Assembly: GCA_900323505.1 (NCBI GenBank) | Contig: OOIN01000017.1 | Span: forward strand, 186,001-250,000 | DNA length: 64,000 bases | Direction of reading: 5' to 3' | From: Ustilago trichophora | Taxonomy: Eukaryota > Basidiomycota > Ustilaginomycetes > Ustilaginales > Ustilaginaceae | Part shown: positions 49,789-59,746 of the stretch, in pieces | Layout: each line of letters begins with the position of its first letter | How positions within the stretch are numbered: position 1 is the stretch's first letter | Program-made: the position numbers and the translations under genes | The notes under the pieces: generated by a model | What the model saw: the letters and a program-made list of their open reading frames with translations, nothing else | The model's database searches: none | What the model was told of the DNA's origin: nothing

Positions 49789-50738
49789 TTATTGTGCTGC
49801 GGGCTTCAACGATGAAAATCTATCCTGTACGACTCTAAGCAAGTGTGGCCAAATCTGGTTGGAGCTATCTCCGCTTAGATTAACAAAGAGCTCCTTTTTG
49901 CCAGATCGTGTGGTGGCTTCGGCGTCGGTTTCTGTTCTGCAGTCAATGTCGATGATGGAGCCGGATTTTTGACGATAATGTTGGAGCATGGGTTCGGTTT
50001 GTGCGTGAAAGGATTTGAGACGTTTTCCGAAGGTTTCAACGTTGTCGTCTTCGCGTTTGGAGAGGGGTTCTCCTGTGACGTCGTCGAGGCCTGCTTTGAG
50101 AGGGGGGTTGTAGGTGAGGTTGTAGACTCGGCCTGATGGGAGGTGTGTCCATCGCTCTGTTATCGGAGATTGGAAATTGGAGGGAAGAGTTGGAATAGGT
50201 TTCAGCTCTTCATACGGATTTTGAAGCGAAACAGGGGGGAAATGGGGAGAGGCTACTTACGCAAGATGCGATCCAGAATGACCGACTCAGGCACATCCAA
50301 GTTGACCACCAATTCGAGAGGTTTTCCCTGACCTTCCAACATGCCATCCAGCATCTTTGCCTGTCCTAGCGTTCTAGGAAACCCATCCAACAGCCAATCC
50401 TTCCCACCCAGCGCCTCTACCTCCGCTCCGATCAAATTCATCATAACTTCATCGGGCATCAATCCACCCTGCTTGATCACCGCATCCGCTTTGAGACCGA
50501 TGTCGGTTTTACGCTGAATGTGAGACCTCAACACGTCGCCTGCAGATAGCACCGAGAATGTGTAGTGCTTCAACAGTCGTGTCGACTGTGTGCCTTTACC
50601 AGAACCAGGAGAGCCGACGATCAGCATTCGCATTTGGTTGGAGGCAACATGTCGGGACGATGAAAAGTGACGGATGACGGTGCTTGAGGATGAGGAGGTT
50701 TGTTTGAGGAGCGACCGAACTCCAATTTGTGTGACCAT
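49789..50738 (-). CDS. Mitochondrial adenylate kinase / GTP:AMP phosphotransferase (281 aa, 2 exons)
   Basis: Transfers a phosphoryl group from a nucleoside triphosphate to AMP, probably in the mitochondrial matrix. Exon 1 is 50738-50261 and exon 2 is 50156-49789. The intron at 50157-50260 has GTAAGT and AACAG borders and joins codons to give D-R-I-L-Q-R-W-T-H. The N-terminus is Ser/Arg-rich with few acids, like a presequence. The P-loop G-S-P-G-S-G-K-G-T is at 42-50, the AMP-site D-G-F-P-R-T at 118-123, and the LID region (P-S-G-R-V-Y-N) follows the intron without zinc cysteines. The lack of zinc ligands and the presequence favour the AK3/ADK2-like class. The gene is convergent with the channel gene, ~70 bp apart. 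Confidence 0.88.
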
Positions 50739-51234
50739 GATGAAGGAGGTGCTGTGTGTTTTGAACAGATGCTGGTGTGTTGTGCAAGTGGAGCAAGATG
50801 GGAAGAAAGGGGAAGAAAGGAAATGTGGGAGGGGAGGAAGATGGTGGGACCCTTAAAAATGGCAGTGTGTGAAAGATAAAAAGTGGAGTCGGTTGATGGC
50901 CCTTGCGAGGAAAGGAAGAGCGGACCGGAAAGAAAGCGCTTTGGGGGACCGGTGCACGCGTTGTGTTGTTGGGCTTTTTGTTATTTTTTCCTTTTCTTTT
51001 TGTTTTGTGTTGCGCCGTGCATTTTGGCCCGCAACCGGCTACTCTATCTCACGTTTCAGCCCCACATTAATCGATACCATCGGGCAATCGATCTCTCCGA
51101 TTCTCACACCATATCACTTGTCTTTCTCTCTCTGAGCGTCGTTGGTACTATTGAAAGGAGCTGACAATGCGGTCTGAGAATACTCTATATGAGAAGAACA
51201 GTTATTGGAACAGGTGTATGATGGCAGAACCTTT

Positions 51235-52071
51235 TCAACGGCCCATCCAACCACCATCGACAACGAGCATCTCGCCACTTACGTATTGACTTGCCTGGCT
51301 GGCCAAAAACAGCAATGGACCCTTGAAGTCTGCAGGCTCACCCCATCTGCCCGCAGGAATCCTCTCGCTGATCTGTCTCAACCTGGTGGGATCGGCGAGC
51401 AGCTTCTCATTCATATCGGTAGCAATGTAACCGGGAGCAATGCCGTTGACCTGAACGTTGTGCTTACTCCACTCGTTGCTAAGCGCCTTTGTCAGCTGAC
51501 CCACAGCACCCTTTGCCGATGCGTAGGCTGGGACGGTGAGACCACCTTGGAAGGTGAGGAGCGAGCCAAAGTTGATGATCTTGCCAGAACGACGGGGGAC
51601 CATGTGTCGACCGGCGGATTGGGAGAGCAGCCAGACGGCTTTGAGATTGACGTTGAGCACTTCGTCCCAGTCGGATTCGGGGAAATCGGTGGATGGGTGA
51701 CGGCGTTGAATTCCTCCACAGTTGATCAAAATGTCAATGGCTCCAGTAGGGGATTGGGAGAGAGCTCGGTCGAAGAGGGTCTTGACCTGCTCGAGATCTG
51801 CCAGGTCGGCATCGATAGTAGAGTGCCTCTGCGAGGACGATTGGTTGGCGACAGAGGTGAGAGGTGCCAACGCAGGGTGGGCAGACTCGAAAGTGGTGCC
51901 TGGTCGAACGGCAAGAATGACAGATGCTCCTGCTTCGACAAGAGCAACAGCACAGGCTTGACCGATACCACGAGTACCACCAGTCAACAGCGCCGTCTTG
52001 CCAGAGAGGTCAAAAAGCCCGAGCGACGAAGTCGAGGGTGTCTTTTCGCAGGCTGCATCCGTGGCCGACAT
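51235..52071 (-). CDS. Short-chain dehydrogenase/reductase, 2-deoxygluconate-3-dehydrogenase-like (278 aa)
   Basis: NAD(P)-dependent oxidoreductase with a single Rossmann domain. The dinucleotide motif T-G-G-T-R-G-I-G is at 30-37, N-C-G-G at 117-120, and the catalytic Ser170, Tyr183 and Lys187 lie in Y-A-S-A-K. A glycine-rich end, V-D-G-G-W, is typical of classical SDRs. The I-N-C-G-G-I-Q-R-R and N-E-W-S-K-H segments resemble KduD-type 2-deoxy-D-gluconate 3-dehydrogenases. The substrate is therefore probably a sugar acid, but this is inference. Single exon, divergent from the upstream transposon by ~780 bp. Confidence 0.85.
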   Translation of the reverse strand: MSATDAACEKTPSTSSLGLFDLSGKTALLTGGTRGIGQACAVALVEAGASVILAVRPGTTFESAHPALAPLTSVANQSSSQRHSTIDADLADLEQVKTLFDRALSQSPTGAIDILINCGGIQRRHPSTDFPESDWDEVLNVNLKAVWLLSQSAGRHMVPRRSGKIINFGSLLTFQGGLTVPAYASAKGAVGQLTKALSNEWSKHNVQVNGIAPGYIATDMNEKLLADPTRLRQISERIPAGRWGEPADFKGPLLFLASQASQYVSGEMLVVDGGWMGR

Positions 52072-52850
52072 TTTGCTCGGATGATACTTTTGGAGAGAGA
52101 GAGAGATAGAGGTAGAAGCAAAGAAGAGGAAAGGAAGTAAGGAAGGCAGCTTCCCGTCAAATGAAAGAGAAGGAGATTGCTAAGGTTTAAGTTGGACAAG
52201 TCAGGCTTGACCGACCGACCGAGTAAGACCAACGGATTGAGTGCTCTTTATGTATCCCAGAAGAATGCCGTCGCACCACCGCTCTTGATGAGTGCAATGG
52301 GTTCGGTGCGGAGGAAAACAAGTTCAACACACAGCAAAGAGAGAGCCAAAAGTTGGCTGCCCGCGGGGAACACAAGTCTCTGCGAAACTGCCGTGTTGCG
52401 GAGTGTCCGGACCGCAGCTCCGAACCCTGAGATCGTTCTTCTTTTTTTTTCCGGAAGAAGTTGTTTTGTTTCTAGGTGTAACACGTCTCGCGAAAATTCT
52501 CGAACGCTTTCCGCTTAGATAATTTTTGGGACCCTCGTACTGTACAGTCGGACGTCTTTCTGTGCCCACGTCGCAGTGACGACACACACTTGCCATGCGT
52601 GAAAACTCACAGTGGCGCCGGCGGAGTGGTCCTGAGCAGCAGTAGATGAAATGACAAAGGCTCCAACACAATATCCAACCTAGATGGATCGAGCCGACAG
52701 ACGATGTACCCGCTCTGTGGTACCAAACCATGCAGATTGGGCACAATGGTCTGTCGGACCGGTTGAGCTATCGGAATCTGGTATCATTAGACCAATGGTA
52801 CAATACAGTGCTATATGGCTTATCCCCACTAACTAGTCCGCATTTTGTCA
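52072..52850. other. Intergenic, nothing recognised
   Basis: A short GA-rich run (GAGAGAGAGAGAGAT, about 52091-52112) precedes the SDR gene. Nothing else was seen before the YR retrotransposon. Confidence 0.4.
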
Positions 52851-53194
52851 TCTGTTGCAAGCGGGTGTTGAGAGGCAGCGATGCCAGCAGAGGGAGAGAG
52901 CATAGAAGCATATGATTGCGGCGAAAGTGAGAGCGTACTCCTAGGACCCAAGGCTCCCGGACCCGCCGTGAGGGGGGTTCGGTCGAGCGCAGCGGGACAG
53001 AACATACAAAGACAAAGAGAGAAGGGAGGGAAATACAGGGTGGGGAAAACGATTAGCGAGCTTGGGGAAAGCGCAGCAAAAGAGAGCGCAGTGAGGAGAG
53101 ATGAAGGAAGGAGGAGCAAGTGAAAGGTTTTTTCTGCTACCCCCACTCGCTCAACAGACGCTGTCTCGCAGCTCATTCGCGCGAGACAGACCAT
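52851..53194 (-). repeat. A2B2 split direct repeat of the YR retrotransposon
   Basis: B2 52851-52967, spacer 52968-53049, A2 53050-53194. It begins CATCTGTTGCAAGCGGG on the plus strand and ends GCGAGACAGACCAT. The same unit occurs alone at 4332, 26667 and 44572. Confidence 0.85.
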
Positions 53195-53310
53195 CTGTTG
53201 CAAGCGGGTGTTGAGAGGCAGCGATGCCAGCAGAGGGAGAGAGCATAGAAGCATATGATTGCGGCGAAAGTGAGAGCGTACTCCTAGGACCCAAGGCTCC
53301 CGGACCCGCC
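53193..53310 (-). repeat. B1 split direct repeat of the YR retrotransposon
   Basis: Identical to 52851-52967 and directly abutting A2. It ends at GGACCCGCC where the coding interior begins. Confidence 0.85.
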
Positions 53311-53400
53311 AAGCCGATCCAGAGCGGTTGTGCAACAAGTACCGGTTCTGGAGGAGAGATGCCGGGTGCCTGCACCTGGCGTGGGCCAAAGAGGCTCGAA

Positions 53401-54496
53401 TCAAGAGGAAGCGGACTTGAAGCCAAAGACGAACTTGGCGGAAAGACGGCTTGTCTCGTCATCGGGCTGGTCGATGTACCGCTTGTAGCAGTCGGACGAC
53501 CAGCGACCAAGTGTCTGGATGGTTGTGTGAGGTGCACCAACAAATGCTGCCCACGAAGCTGCGCCACGACGGAAGGAGTGGCCGGCAAAACGGGATTCGG
53601 CGAGACCAAGGTTGGAGAGGAGGCGACGGAGAGTGGGGAGCACCCTGGAGCGAGAGAACGGGCGTGCACCGTCAAGGATGAAGAGCGGAGCGGAGGCAGG
53701 TCGGCCAGCACAGATGGCCTTGAGCGCTGAGAATGGACAAGTGGCACCGCCGGTGGCTGGCACCACAAGACTGGTGCCTTTGCCGAACGGGTCGGTTTTG
53801 GAGCGTGGGAGAAGGACGGTGGCATAGCCGTTGTGCCAGGCGACAGAACCGACCAGGAGTGTGGTCGCAGGATCAAACGTGGACCATGTAAACTCGCCGC
53901 ACCTGAGGAAACAGGCGTAAGCAAGTGTGAACGCGGAGATGAAGGTCGTGCGATCGTGAGCTGAGGCAAAGGGGTGTCTGTGCAGCTGATCGACGAGACT
54001 GGTGAGGATCGGCAGCGTGATGGGCAGCTTCTGGCCGCGTTGTTGGACACCGAAGAGTCGCTTGAATCCACGTAGCATTCGCTGGACACGCGCATCGGCA
54101 AATGCAGCGGCATTGAGTCCGAGGTCGACATGCCAGGAGCGGAGAGCGGTGAGGCGATTCTTGATGGCGTGGTAGGTGCGGCCCTCGCGGCTGAGGGCTG
54201 CAATCCATTCCATGAGTGTGGCGTCGGTGGCCAGCAAGCTGATGATGCCAGGTCCAAAGTGGCGGAAACAGAAGGCCTGGTAGGCTGCGCAGGCGGAGTA
54301 GTATTGACAGCGAGACTGGAGGTTGAGGCCATGCCAGAGGAGGTACGCAACGTGGCTGGAACGACCGAGCTGTCTTGCAAACTCGACCGGGACTTGGTTG
54401 AGCGACTGGAAGGAGCGGCCTGGGAGAAGAGATGACGATGGGAAATGGGGAAGTGCCTTGCCACCTGCTGGAAACGGCGACGAGAGAGGAGGTCAG
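53401..54496 (-). CDS. Tyrosine recombinase of the YR retrotransposon
   Basis: Integrase that would recombine circular element DNA with the genome. The open frame is shifted by -1 relative to the RT-RNase H frame and overlaps its end, with no ATG of its own at the front, so frameshifting or splicing is needed for expression. Helical N-terminal core-binding region ([15 protein letters not shown]), then catalytic residues: Arg in F-L-R-C-G-E, H-S-F-R-R-G (His-x-x-Arg box), Trp in L-G-R-W-S-S and the nucleophile Tyr in C-Y-K-R-Y-I. The boundaries of the true product are uncertain at the 5' side. The stop is at 53401-53403. Confidence 0.78.
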
Positions 54497-56435
54497 CAAG
54501 CACATTATCAGAGCTAGCAACTCGCACAGGGACAAGGACGAGGTTGTGTTGGAAACAGATACCGAAAATCTCTCGCAGAAGCGTCTGTGTGAGAGGGTCG
54601 CGAGAGTGGCCACTGCGGAGGCCAAACTCGACGTTCTCATTGTCCACGTGCATGACCACATGGGAGGCGCCAGCGGCAACTATGTCCGGTAAGAAGGCTC
54701 GCAGGCTGTCCAAGACTGCAAGCGCTTCCAAGAAACGAATGTTCTTGTGACGATGACAGCGTGGTACATCGCGAAAGAATGTCGCAAGTGGGCTGTGGGC
54801 TGGCCCGAGGTGGCCTCCCAGCGCGCGAGGGCAGGCGTCGGTCCACATGTGGACCGCAATCAATGGGCTGTGGGCCAGAATGGTCGAGCCGCACCAGCCA
54901 GAGAGGAGGTCACGCCACCAGCGCAGCTCGCTGGTGGCAGGCTTGGAAAGGCGGAGCTGGGACAGCGGGGAGCGGTGTGCACGGCGCAAGGCAGCGTAGA
55001 TACGGCCGATGTAGACCTTGCCTAGCGGGGCCACCTGAGAGACGAACTGGAGGAGACCAGCGATCTGTTGGAGATGCAGCAGCGAGACGCGCGGACTGGC
55101 GAGGAGTGACTTGCATGTTGCCAGGATGCGAGCGCGACGAGTGTCTGTGATGCTGACAGTCTGAGAGACCGTATCAACCTCGATGCCAAGGATCTCCAAC
55201 TTGGTGACGCAGAACGACGTCTTCTCACGTGCTAGCGAGAAACCGAGAGACTTGCAGGCGAGGCTGAGGAATCGCGCTGGCAGGCAGGTATTGTCGGCGT
55301 TGGCAGGGACGGCGCCAAAGAAATCATCCAGGTAGTGGAAGACTGGGTGCGGGGTGCAAGACGAAACAAGCCAGTGGACCATTTCGGCGAACAAGTTGAA
55401 CAGCCAGGGTGAGCTCTTGCCGCCAAACGTGAGTGCGTTCTCTTGGTAGGCAACGCCATCAAAGGAGAAGCCCAAAAGGCGGGCGTCACCGCGCGTAGTC
55501 ACAATATGACGAAAAGCGTCACGAAGGTCGCCTTTCCAGAGGTGGCATCCTGGATGCATTACCACAAATTCGAGAAGCGGTTGGAGAGTTTCGTATTGCA
55601 GGTGGATGAACTCGGGCTTGATGCCGTCGTTGACTGATGGGAGCTGGGACGGGGAGTGGCGACGTGGGTGGGAGAGGTGGTGGATGGTGCGAAGCTTCAA
55701 AGAATGCGGCTTGGGTACTGTGCCGACAGGAGAGCAGACCAGCAGCGAAGGATCCGTGACGATAGTGAGTCAACCCTCAGCAAGGCGTTGTTGCGTTTCC
55801 TGCCGAATGTGAGCAATGCCAGCTTCGTCCATTGGCAGGTTTTTTGCTGAGCGACCGACCGAGCGAAGGGGGCCGTCGTAACCAATGCGAACGCCGTGAG
55901 CGATGGCGCCCAGAATCTGCGAGACTGTATGGCGATTGGGGTAGCCTATCAGTGCCGCTCGCCAGGCTGGGAGGCGAGACTGCAGAGAGCCATGGCGTGC
56001 GGCGAAGTCAGAAGCCGAGAAGATCGGGATTGCGATATGTGTGTTGGGGCGAGGAGGCGGAAACCAGAACTGAGCCTGAATAAGCTCAGCAAGGCAGGAG
56101 TCAGCGTCGGGCAGGTCGAAGACATGATTCTCAGCTGAGTGAGGGGGAGCCAGGACACCTGGTGGGGAGAGCGATGCCTTGCGAGGCTGGTCAGCGGACC
56201 AAGTTGGCACTGCGGTGCCAAATGATGGGGAGGGCAGCAGAGGCACAGCGGTGCCAACGGCTGTCGTGGGCGAGGATGGCGCCAAGCGTGGCAGGGATAG
56301 CGCCAGGCGTGGCGCAACAGCGGTCGAGAGGGTTGCTGGGCGCAGCAAGTGAGGCAAGCGTGCACTCGAGAGGCCAGGAGCGGGGAGGGGCACCAGGTGA
56401 GGTGGCCGATACTCACCAGGTGCAACGGGGGCCAT
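54440..56435 (-). pseudogene. Reverse transcriptase-RNase H polyprotein with in-frame TGA
   Basis: The ATG at 56435 overlaps the gag stop (TAATG). After a Pro-rich leader comes the Ngaro-like pre-RT region (H-G-V-R-I-G-Y-D-G-P, N-L-P-M-D-E-A). Then TGA at 55770-55772 interrupts R-L-A-E-G before [15 protein letters not shown] and S-V-N-D-G-I. RT active site Y-L-D-D-F-F-G; RNase H residues in H-M-W-T-D-A-C, M-H-V-D-N-E-N and [15 protein letters not shown] to TGA change at a CpG would explain the stop. The frame stays open past the RNase H domain as chance sequence down to 53151. Confidence 0.8.
55770..55772 (-). other. In-frame TGA inside pol
   Basis: The same reading frame is open on both sides, and both sides carry conserved Ngaro RT-region sequence. 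The stop therefore lies within a once continuous protein. Confidence 0.8.
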
Positions 56436-57961
56436 TAGGCTGTGCTACCCGCTTTCTCGTCTGTTTTAGAAGGAACAGGCGGAAGCTGGGCAGCGAGAGG
56501 GCAGGATTTTGCGCGGTGGCTGCCTCTGCAGGTCAGGCAGACATGCGCATAACGGCAGCTGGCATTGTTGGGGCAGACCGTATGGTTCCAGCGCAGACAA
56601 GGCGCCGTGGTGGACGATGGGGTCGGAGCGGCTGACTTGGCCTTTTGCTGAGACGATGTTTGGCGATCGCGCTTGAGTGGGGCAAAAGTAAGCTTCTTGT
56701 TGAAGACTTCCTGATCCTGCTGGGCCCATGTGGTAGCTGAGGCGTGGCCAAACCGCTTCTGGCAAACGACCAGGATATAATCCGCCACGTTGTCCCAGAA
56801 ATGGGTGCGGTCAAGCTCGATGACCTCGATCAGGAACTCAGCCAGAGCTGGGCCGAGAGCTGGCTCCGCGCTTGCAGCGGCGCGCAGGGTCATGTAGACT
56901 ACCCACGCCTGCGTGAAGCTCAGAACATCGGGCATCGCCTTGATGAAGGCTTTCACGCCAGCTGTGGCGTCCTTCTTGGCCACAGAGAGCTCAACGCCTT
57001 CAACTGTGACAGTGGTGTTGGCGTCAGCACTGGAGTGGTTGGACGGGTCGCGAAGCTTACCCAGGTCGAGGGGAGAGAGGCGATCTTTGTACACGGCGTC
57101 GGCGAGGTCGGAAGGAACCCAGGGGAAGAGGCGTGGAGCTGCTGACTCACCTGGGGTAGTGAATGGTGCCGAAGGAAGAATGTTGGAGGTGGCTGCGGCG
57201 TGCTGGGGCACAGCGGCGTGGGCGTGGAGAGAGTTGGGTGGTGCGCCGCCCGCTGGTTGCGATGGTAGGGGAGCTGATGGCGCTGGGAAGGCATTGCTGG
57301 AGGCTGGTGGTGGCGGGTTGGCGGTCTGGGCTGCGCTGATGCGGGCCAGCGAAGCCTCAATAGTGTCCATCTGCGAACAAACTGTGGACAGGGCGTTATT
57401 GACGGAGCGGGAGACAGCAGCCGTGAACGAGCCAAAGCGCTCCTCAAACACAGCGCGAGTGACGAACTGGGTTGGCTGCTGCGGCTGGGAGGGCACTCTG
57501 CCAAGCGTATGAGCAGAGGCTGGTGGCTGCTGGGCAGACTGCTGGGCCATTGGGGTTGTTGCAGCCGATGGGCGCTGGGTAGCCGCTGCCGAAGCGGCTG
57601 CAAAGTCTGGCGTGAGGGTGGTTGGTTGGAGCGGCATCGGATGGACTGGGTGGTTGGACGCATTCATCGCCTGCTGAGCAACTGCAAGCTGCTCATGGAA
57701 AGCTCGAGTAGCCTCGGCTGACTCAGGTGGAGCGGCAAGCGAGCTGACAGACGTGGCAAGCGAGGAGTTGGAGTCACGTCTGTTTTGATTGCGGGTGCGG
57801 GTGCAAGCACCGTCTGTACGGATGCGGCATGCCATACAAGCTTTGGTGAGACCACCGGATCGGTGGCGAGAGGTGAAATGGTCGAGAGTCTTGGCTTCAA
57901 AGCAGCCGGTGCAGCGGCGTGTGCGGGGAGCGCGAGCCTGCGGAACCACGCTCGACTCCAT
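56435..57961 (-). CDS. Gag-like protein of the YR retrotransposon (508 aa)
   Basis: Putative structural nucleic-acid-binding protein. The start ATG at 57961 lies 5 bp inside A1. The N-terminus has a possible zinc site C-T-G-C .. C-M-A-C (residues ~18-45). A Gln/Pro/Ala-rich middle follows, then a helical domain (~290-430, including W-V-V-Y-M-T-L-R and F-W-D-N-V-A-D-Y-I). A C-terminal Cys/His cluster contains W-N-H-T-V-C-P, C-R-Y-A-H-V-C-L-T-C and H-R-A-K-S-C-P, consistent with zinc knuckles. It ends in TAATG, sharing a base pair overlap with the pol ATG. The ORF is intact. Confidence 0.8.
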   Translation of the reverse strand: MESSVVPQARAPRTRRCTGCFEAKTLDHFTSRHRSGGLTKACMACRIRTDGACTRTRNQNRRDSNSSLATSVSSLAAPPESAEATRAFHEQLAVAQQAMNASNHPVHPMPLQPTTLTPDFAAASAAATQRPSAATTPMAQQSAQQPPASAHTLGRVPSQPQQPTQFVTRAVFEERFGSFTAAVSRSVNNALSTVCSQMDTIEASLARISAAQTANPPPPASSNAFPAPSAPLPSQPAGGAPPNSLHAHAAVPQHAAATSNILPSAPFTTPGESAAPRLFPWVPSDLADAVYKDRLSPLDLGKLRDPSNHSSADANTTVTVEGVELSVAKKDATAGVKAFIKAMPDVLSFTQAWVVYMTLRAAASAEPALGPALAEFLIEVIELDRTHFWDNVADYILVVCQKRFGHASATTWAQQDQEVFNKKLTFAPLKRDRQTSSQQKAKSAAPTPSSTTAPCLRWNHTVCPNNASCRYAHVCLTCRGSHRAKSCPLAAQLPPVPSKTDEKAGSTA

Positions 57962-57965
57962 GCTG

Positions 57966-58110
57966 CGATTAGCGAGCTTGGGGAAAGCGCAGCAAAAGAG
58001 AGCGCAGTGAGGAGAGATGAAGGAAGGAGGAGCAAGTGAAAGGTTTTTTCTGCTACCCCCACTCGCTCAACAGACGCTGTCTCGCAGCTCATTCGCGCGA
58101 GACAGACCAT
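57966..58110 (-). repeat. A1 split direct repeat of the YR retrotransposon
   Basis: Identical over 145 bp to A2 at 53050-53194. It is the 5' end of the element on its coding strand, so it probably carries the promoter. Confidence 0.85.
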
Positions 58111-58579
58111 GCTGGCAAGTGGGTGACGGTTACACGGATTTGAAGGTGGAGACCCCTTTGGTTTTCAGCCCACTGAGTTCATGCTGAAACCCGCCGGATT
58201 GGTGACGCCGGATTGGTGGTGACGCCAATTTGCACAGCCTCTGACCTTGAAGAGGTAGCAATGCTCTTTTTTCCAAAGAAACAAACGGACAACGCTTTCA
58301 ACAACAAGGCACATGAAGAAGACGAGAGGTAGTTGTACCTTACATCCGTTGGACCAACCTTGTAGATTCCGTCTTTCCGACCGGCGGTTGGGAGAAGAAA
58401 GGAAACAGGATAAGACGGTCATGTACATCACTCCTAACAACCATCAACCCTTGCTTTGCTTCAATTGGACACTTTTTGCTTTCTTTTGCCTCCCCTTTAC
58501 TCCCTTGACAGAGTGCCTGGCGCCTCTCCGTCACCATCTCCTCCTCCTCTTTCCAGCAACCTTGCTCTTTGATAGAACG
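58111..58579. other. Intergenic upstream of the secreted Tyr-rich protein
   Basis: GATTGGTGACGCCG / GATTGGTGGTGACGCC near 58196-58225 is a small imperfect tandem repeat. The frame is open upstream to 58313 but not convincingly coding. Confidence 0.4.
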
Positions 58580-59122
58580 ATGCGCTGCATAACCATCCCT
58601 CTTCTCCCCTTCCTCCTACTTTGCTCTCTGCTCGGCATCATACTCTTTACCGGCGCTCTCCCCGCCAGGCATCCCTCAGACCTGATTGGTCACAGCAGCA
58701 GCAAGCACAAACGTCAATTCGAAGAAGAACTCCTTCAGGGAGCCGAAGATTCGATCGAGCTCTTGGACGCCCCTCGAGTCCACGATTCCTCTGAAAAGAT
58801 TCACGAAGGTACCAGCCAGCACAACATTACGGTTCAGTCTATCATGGATGCTATTCGTCAGAGACAGCGTCGACAGAGGCTCAACCAGATCTCTCTGCAG
58901 CAAGACGGATACAGTTACAGTAGGCAGAATGCCTACTCTGGGTATAACAGGTATAGTCAGGAATTCGGCCCTTCTGCTTACAAGCAGGAGACGGTATACA
59001 GCGGCCGGAGCATTCAGAGTGGATACGGAGGTACTTATCGACAAGACACGGTATCCAGCGATTACAGTAGGCACAGTGGCTATGGTGGATACTGGGGATA
59101 CCAGCGCGAGTCATACAAGTAG
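58580..59122 (+). CDS. Secreted tyrosine/serine/glycine-rich protein (180 aa)
   Basis: The start at 58580 gives a strong signal peptide (MRCITIPLLPFLLLCSLLGI). A dibasic K-H-K-R site ~45 residues in could be cut by a Kex2-type protease. The second half is low-complexity with repeated S-G-Y, Y-S-R and S-G-Y-G-G motifs and many tyrosines, as in cell-wall or adhesive proteins. No known domain and no cysteine after the signal peptide. It is not related to families I or II by any block. An in-frame ATG at 58313 exists but hides the signal peptide. Confidence 0.7.
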   Translation: MRCITIPLLPFLLLCSLLGIILFTGALPARHPSDLIGHSSSKHKRQFEEELLQGAEDSIELLDAPRVHDSSEKIHEGTSQHNITVQSIMDAIRQRQRRQRLNQISLQQDGYSYSRQNAYSGYNRYSQEFGPSAYKQETVYSGRSIQSGYGGTYRQDTVSSDYSRHSGYGGYWGYQRESYK

Positions 59123-59746
59123 ATTGCCTTTGCACCCCTAGAACATTTTTTTCTCTCTTTTGCCTACACACTCTGAACCATCACTTGCTCATGCCTTTCA
59201 TCACATTTTGTTGTCTCGTTTGCCTCTGTTTGACATTTGTTTGCCGAAAAGTTCGTGTTGTTGCATGCTTTCAACTAAGAAGTGCGCTGGAGTGGAATTC
59301 ATGAAGCTCCAGATAGCCTCGTTTTCCGATGACCTGCGAGTGCGGTACGGGCGATAGGGGCAACAGAGTAAGAAAAGGCCACATGCAGCTGTGATGCCCT
59401 CGTCAAGACCACGACAACCGAGTAGGGTTGCGGTGGAGCTTGCCGTGTTGTCACGGCACCGGTGGCGGCTGCGTGGGACAATACCGACTTCATCTGGTCA
59501 ATTTCAAACAACCTGTTGCCACTCGACTTCGCGCAACGGTACAATAAACTCTCCTGATTCCACCTCCTCTCAGCCCACATCTCTTTAAGCCACACGATTC
59601 AAGCGGCGCGAAGAGCTTTTCTTCACTTTCCTTCCTCCTTCTCTTCCCCCCTACTTTCCATTCGTCCCTCTCTCTCTTCCTCTTGTTTCGCCGCGTTCGG
59701 CTGTGCTCCTTACTACCACCTCTCCTGCATCCGCAAACTCCTCACC
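59123..59746. other. Intergenic, nothing recognised
   Basis: A pyrimidine-rich stretch at about 59620-59700 precedes the next gene, as is common before fungal start sites. Confidence 0.4.

Larger units (their letters stand above)
52851..58110 (-). mobile_element. Complete Ngaro/DIRS-like tyrosine-recombinase retrotransposon (5.26 kb)
   Basis: Read on the minus strand the order is A1 (58110-57966), gag, pol (RT-RNase H), tyrosine recombinase, B1 (53310-53193), A2 (53194-53050), a ~80-bp spacer and B2 (52967-52851). A1 and A2 are identical over 145 bp, and B1 and B2 over about 117 bp, so insertion is recent. The A1..B1A2B2 split-direct-repeat plan is diagnostic of Ngaro-type elements. There is no target-site duplication. 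The solo family A elements in the effector cluster correspond to A2-spacer-B2. Confidence 0.88.

Noticed and set aside
51205..52140. 311-codon frame opposite the short-chain dehydrogenase
   Set aside because: The minus frame has the full SDR motif set, so the plus frame is a shadow.
53151..54430. Continuation of the RT-RNase H frame through the recombinase region to 53151
   Set aside because: After the RNase H motifs the frame is Ser/Pro-rich chance sequence while the -1 frame carries the recombinase active site.
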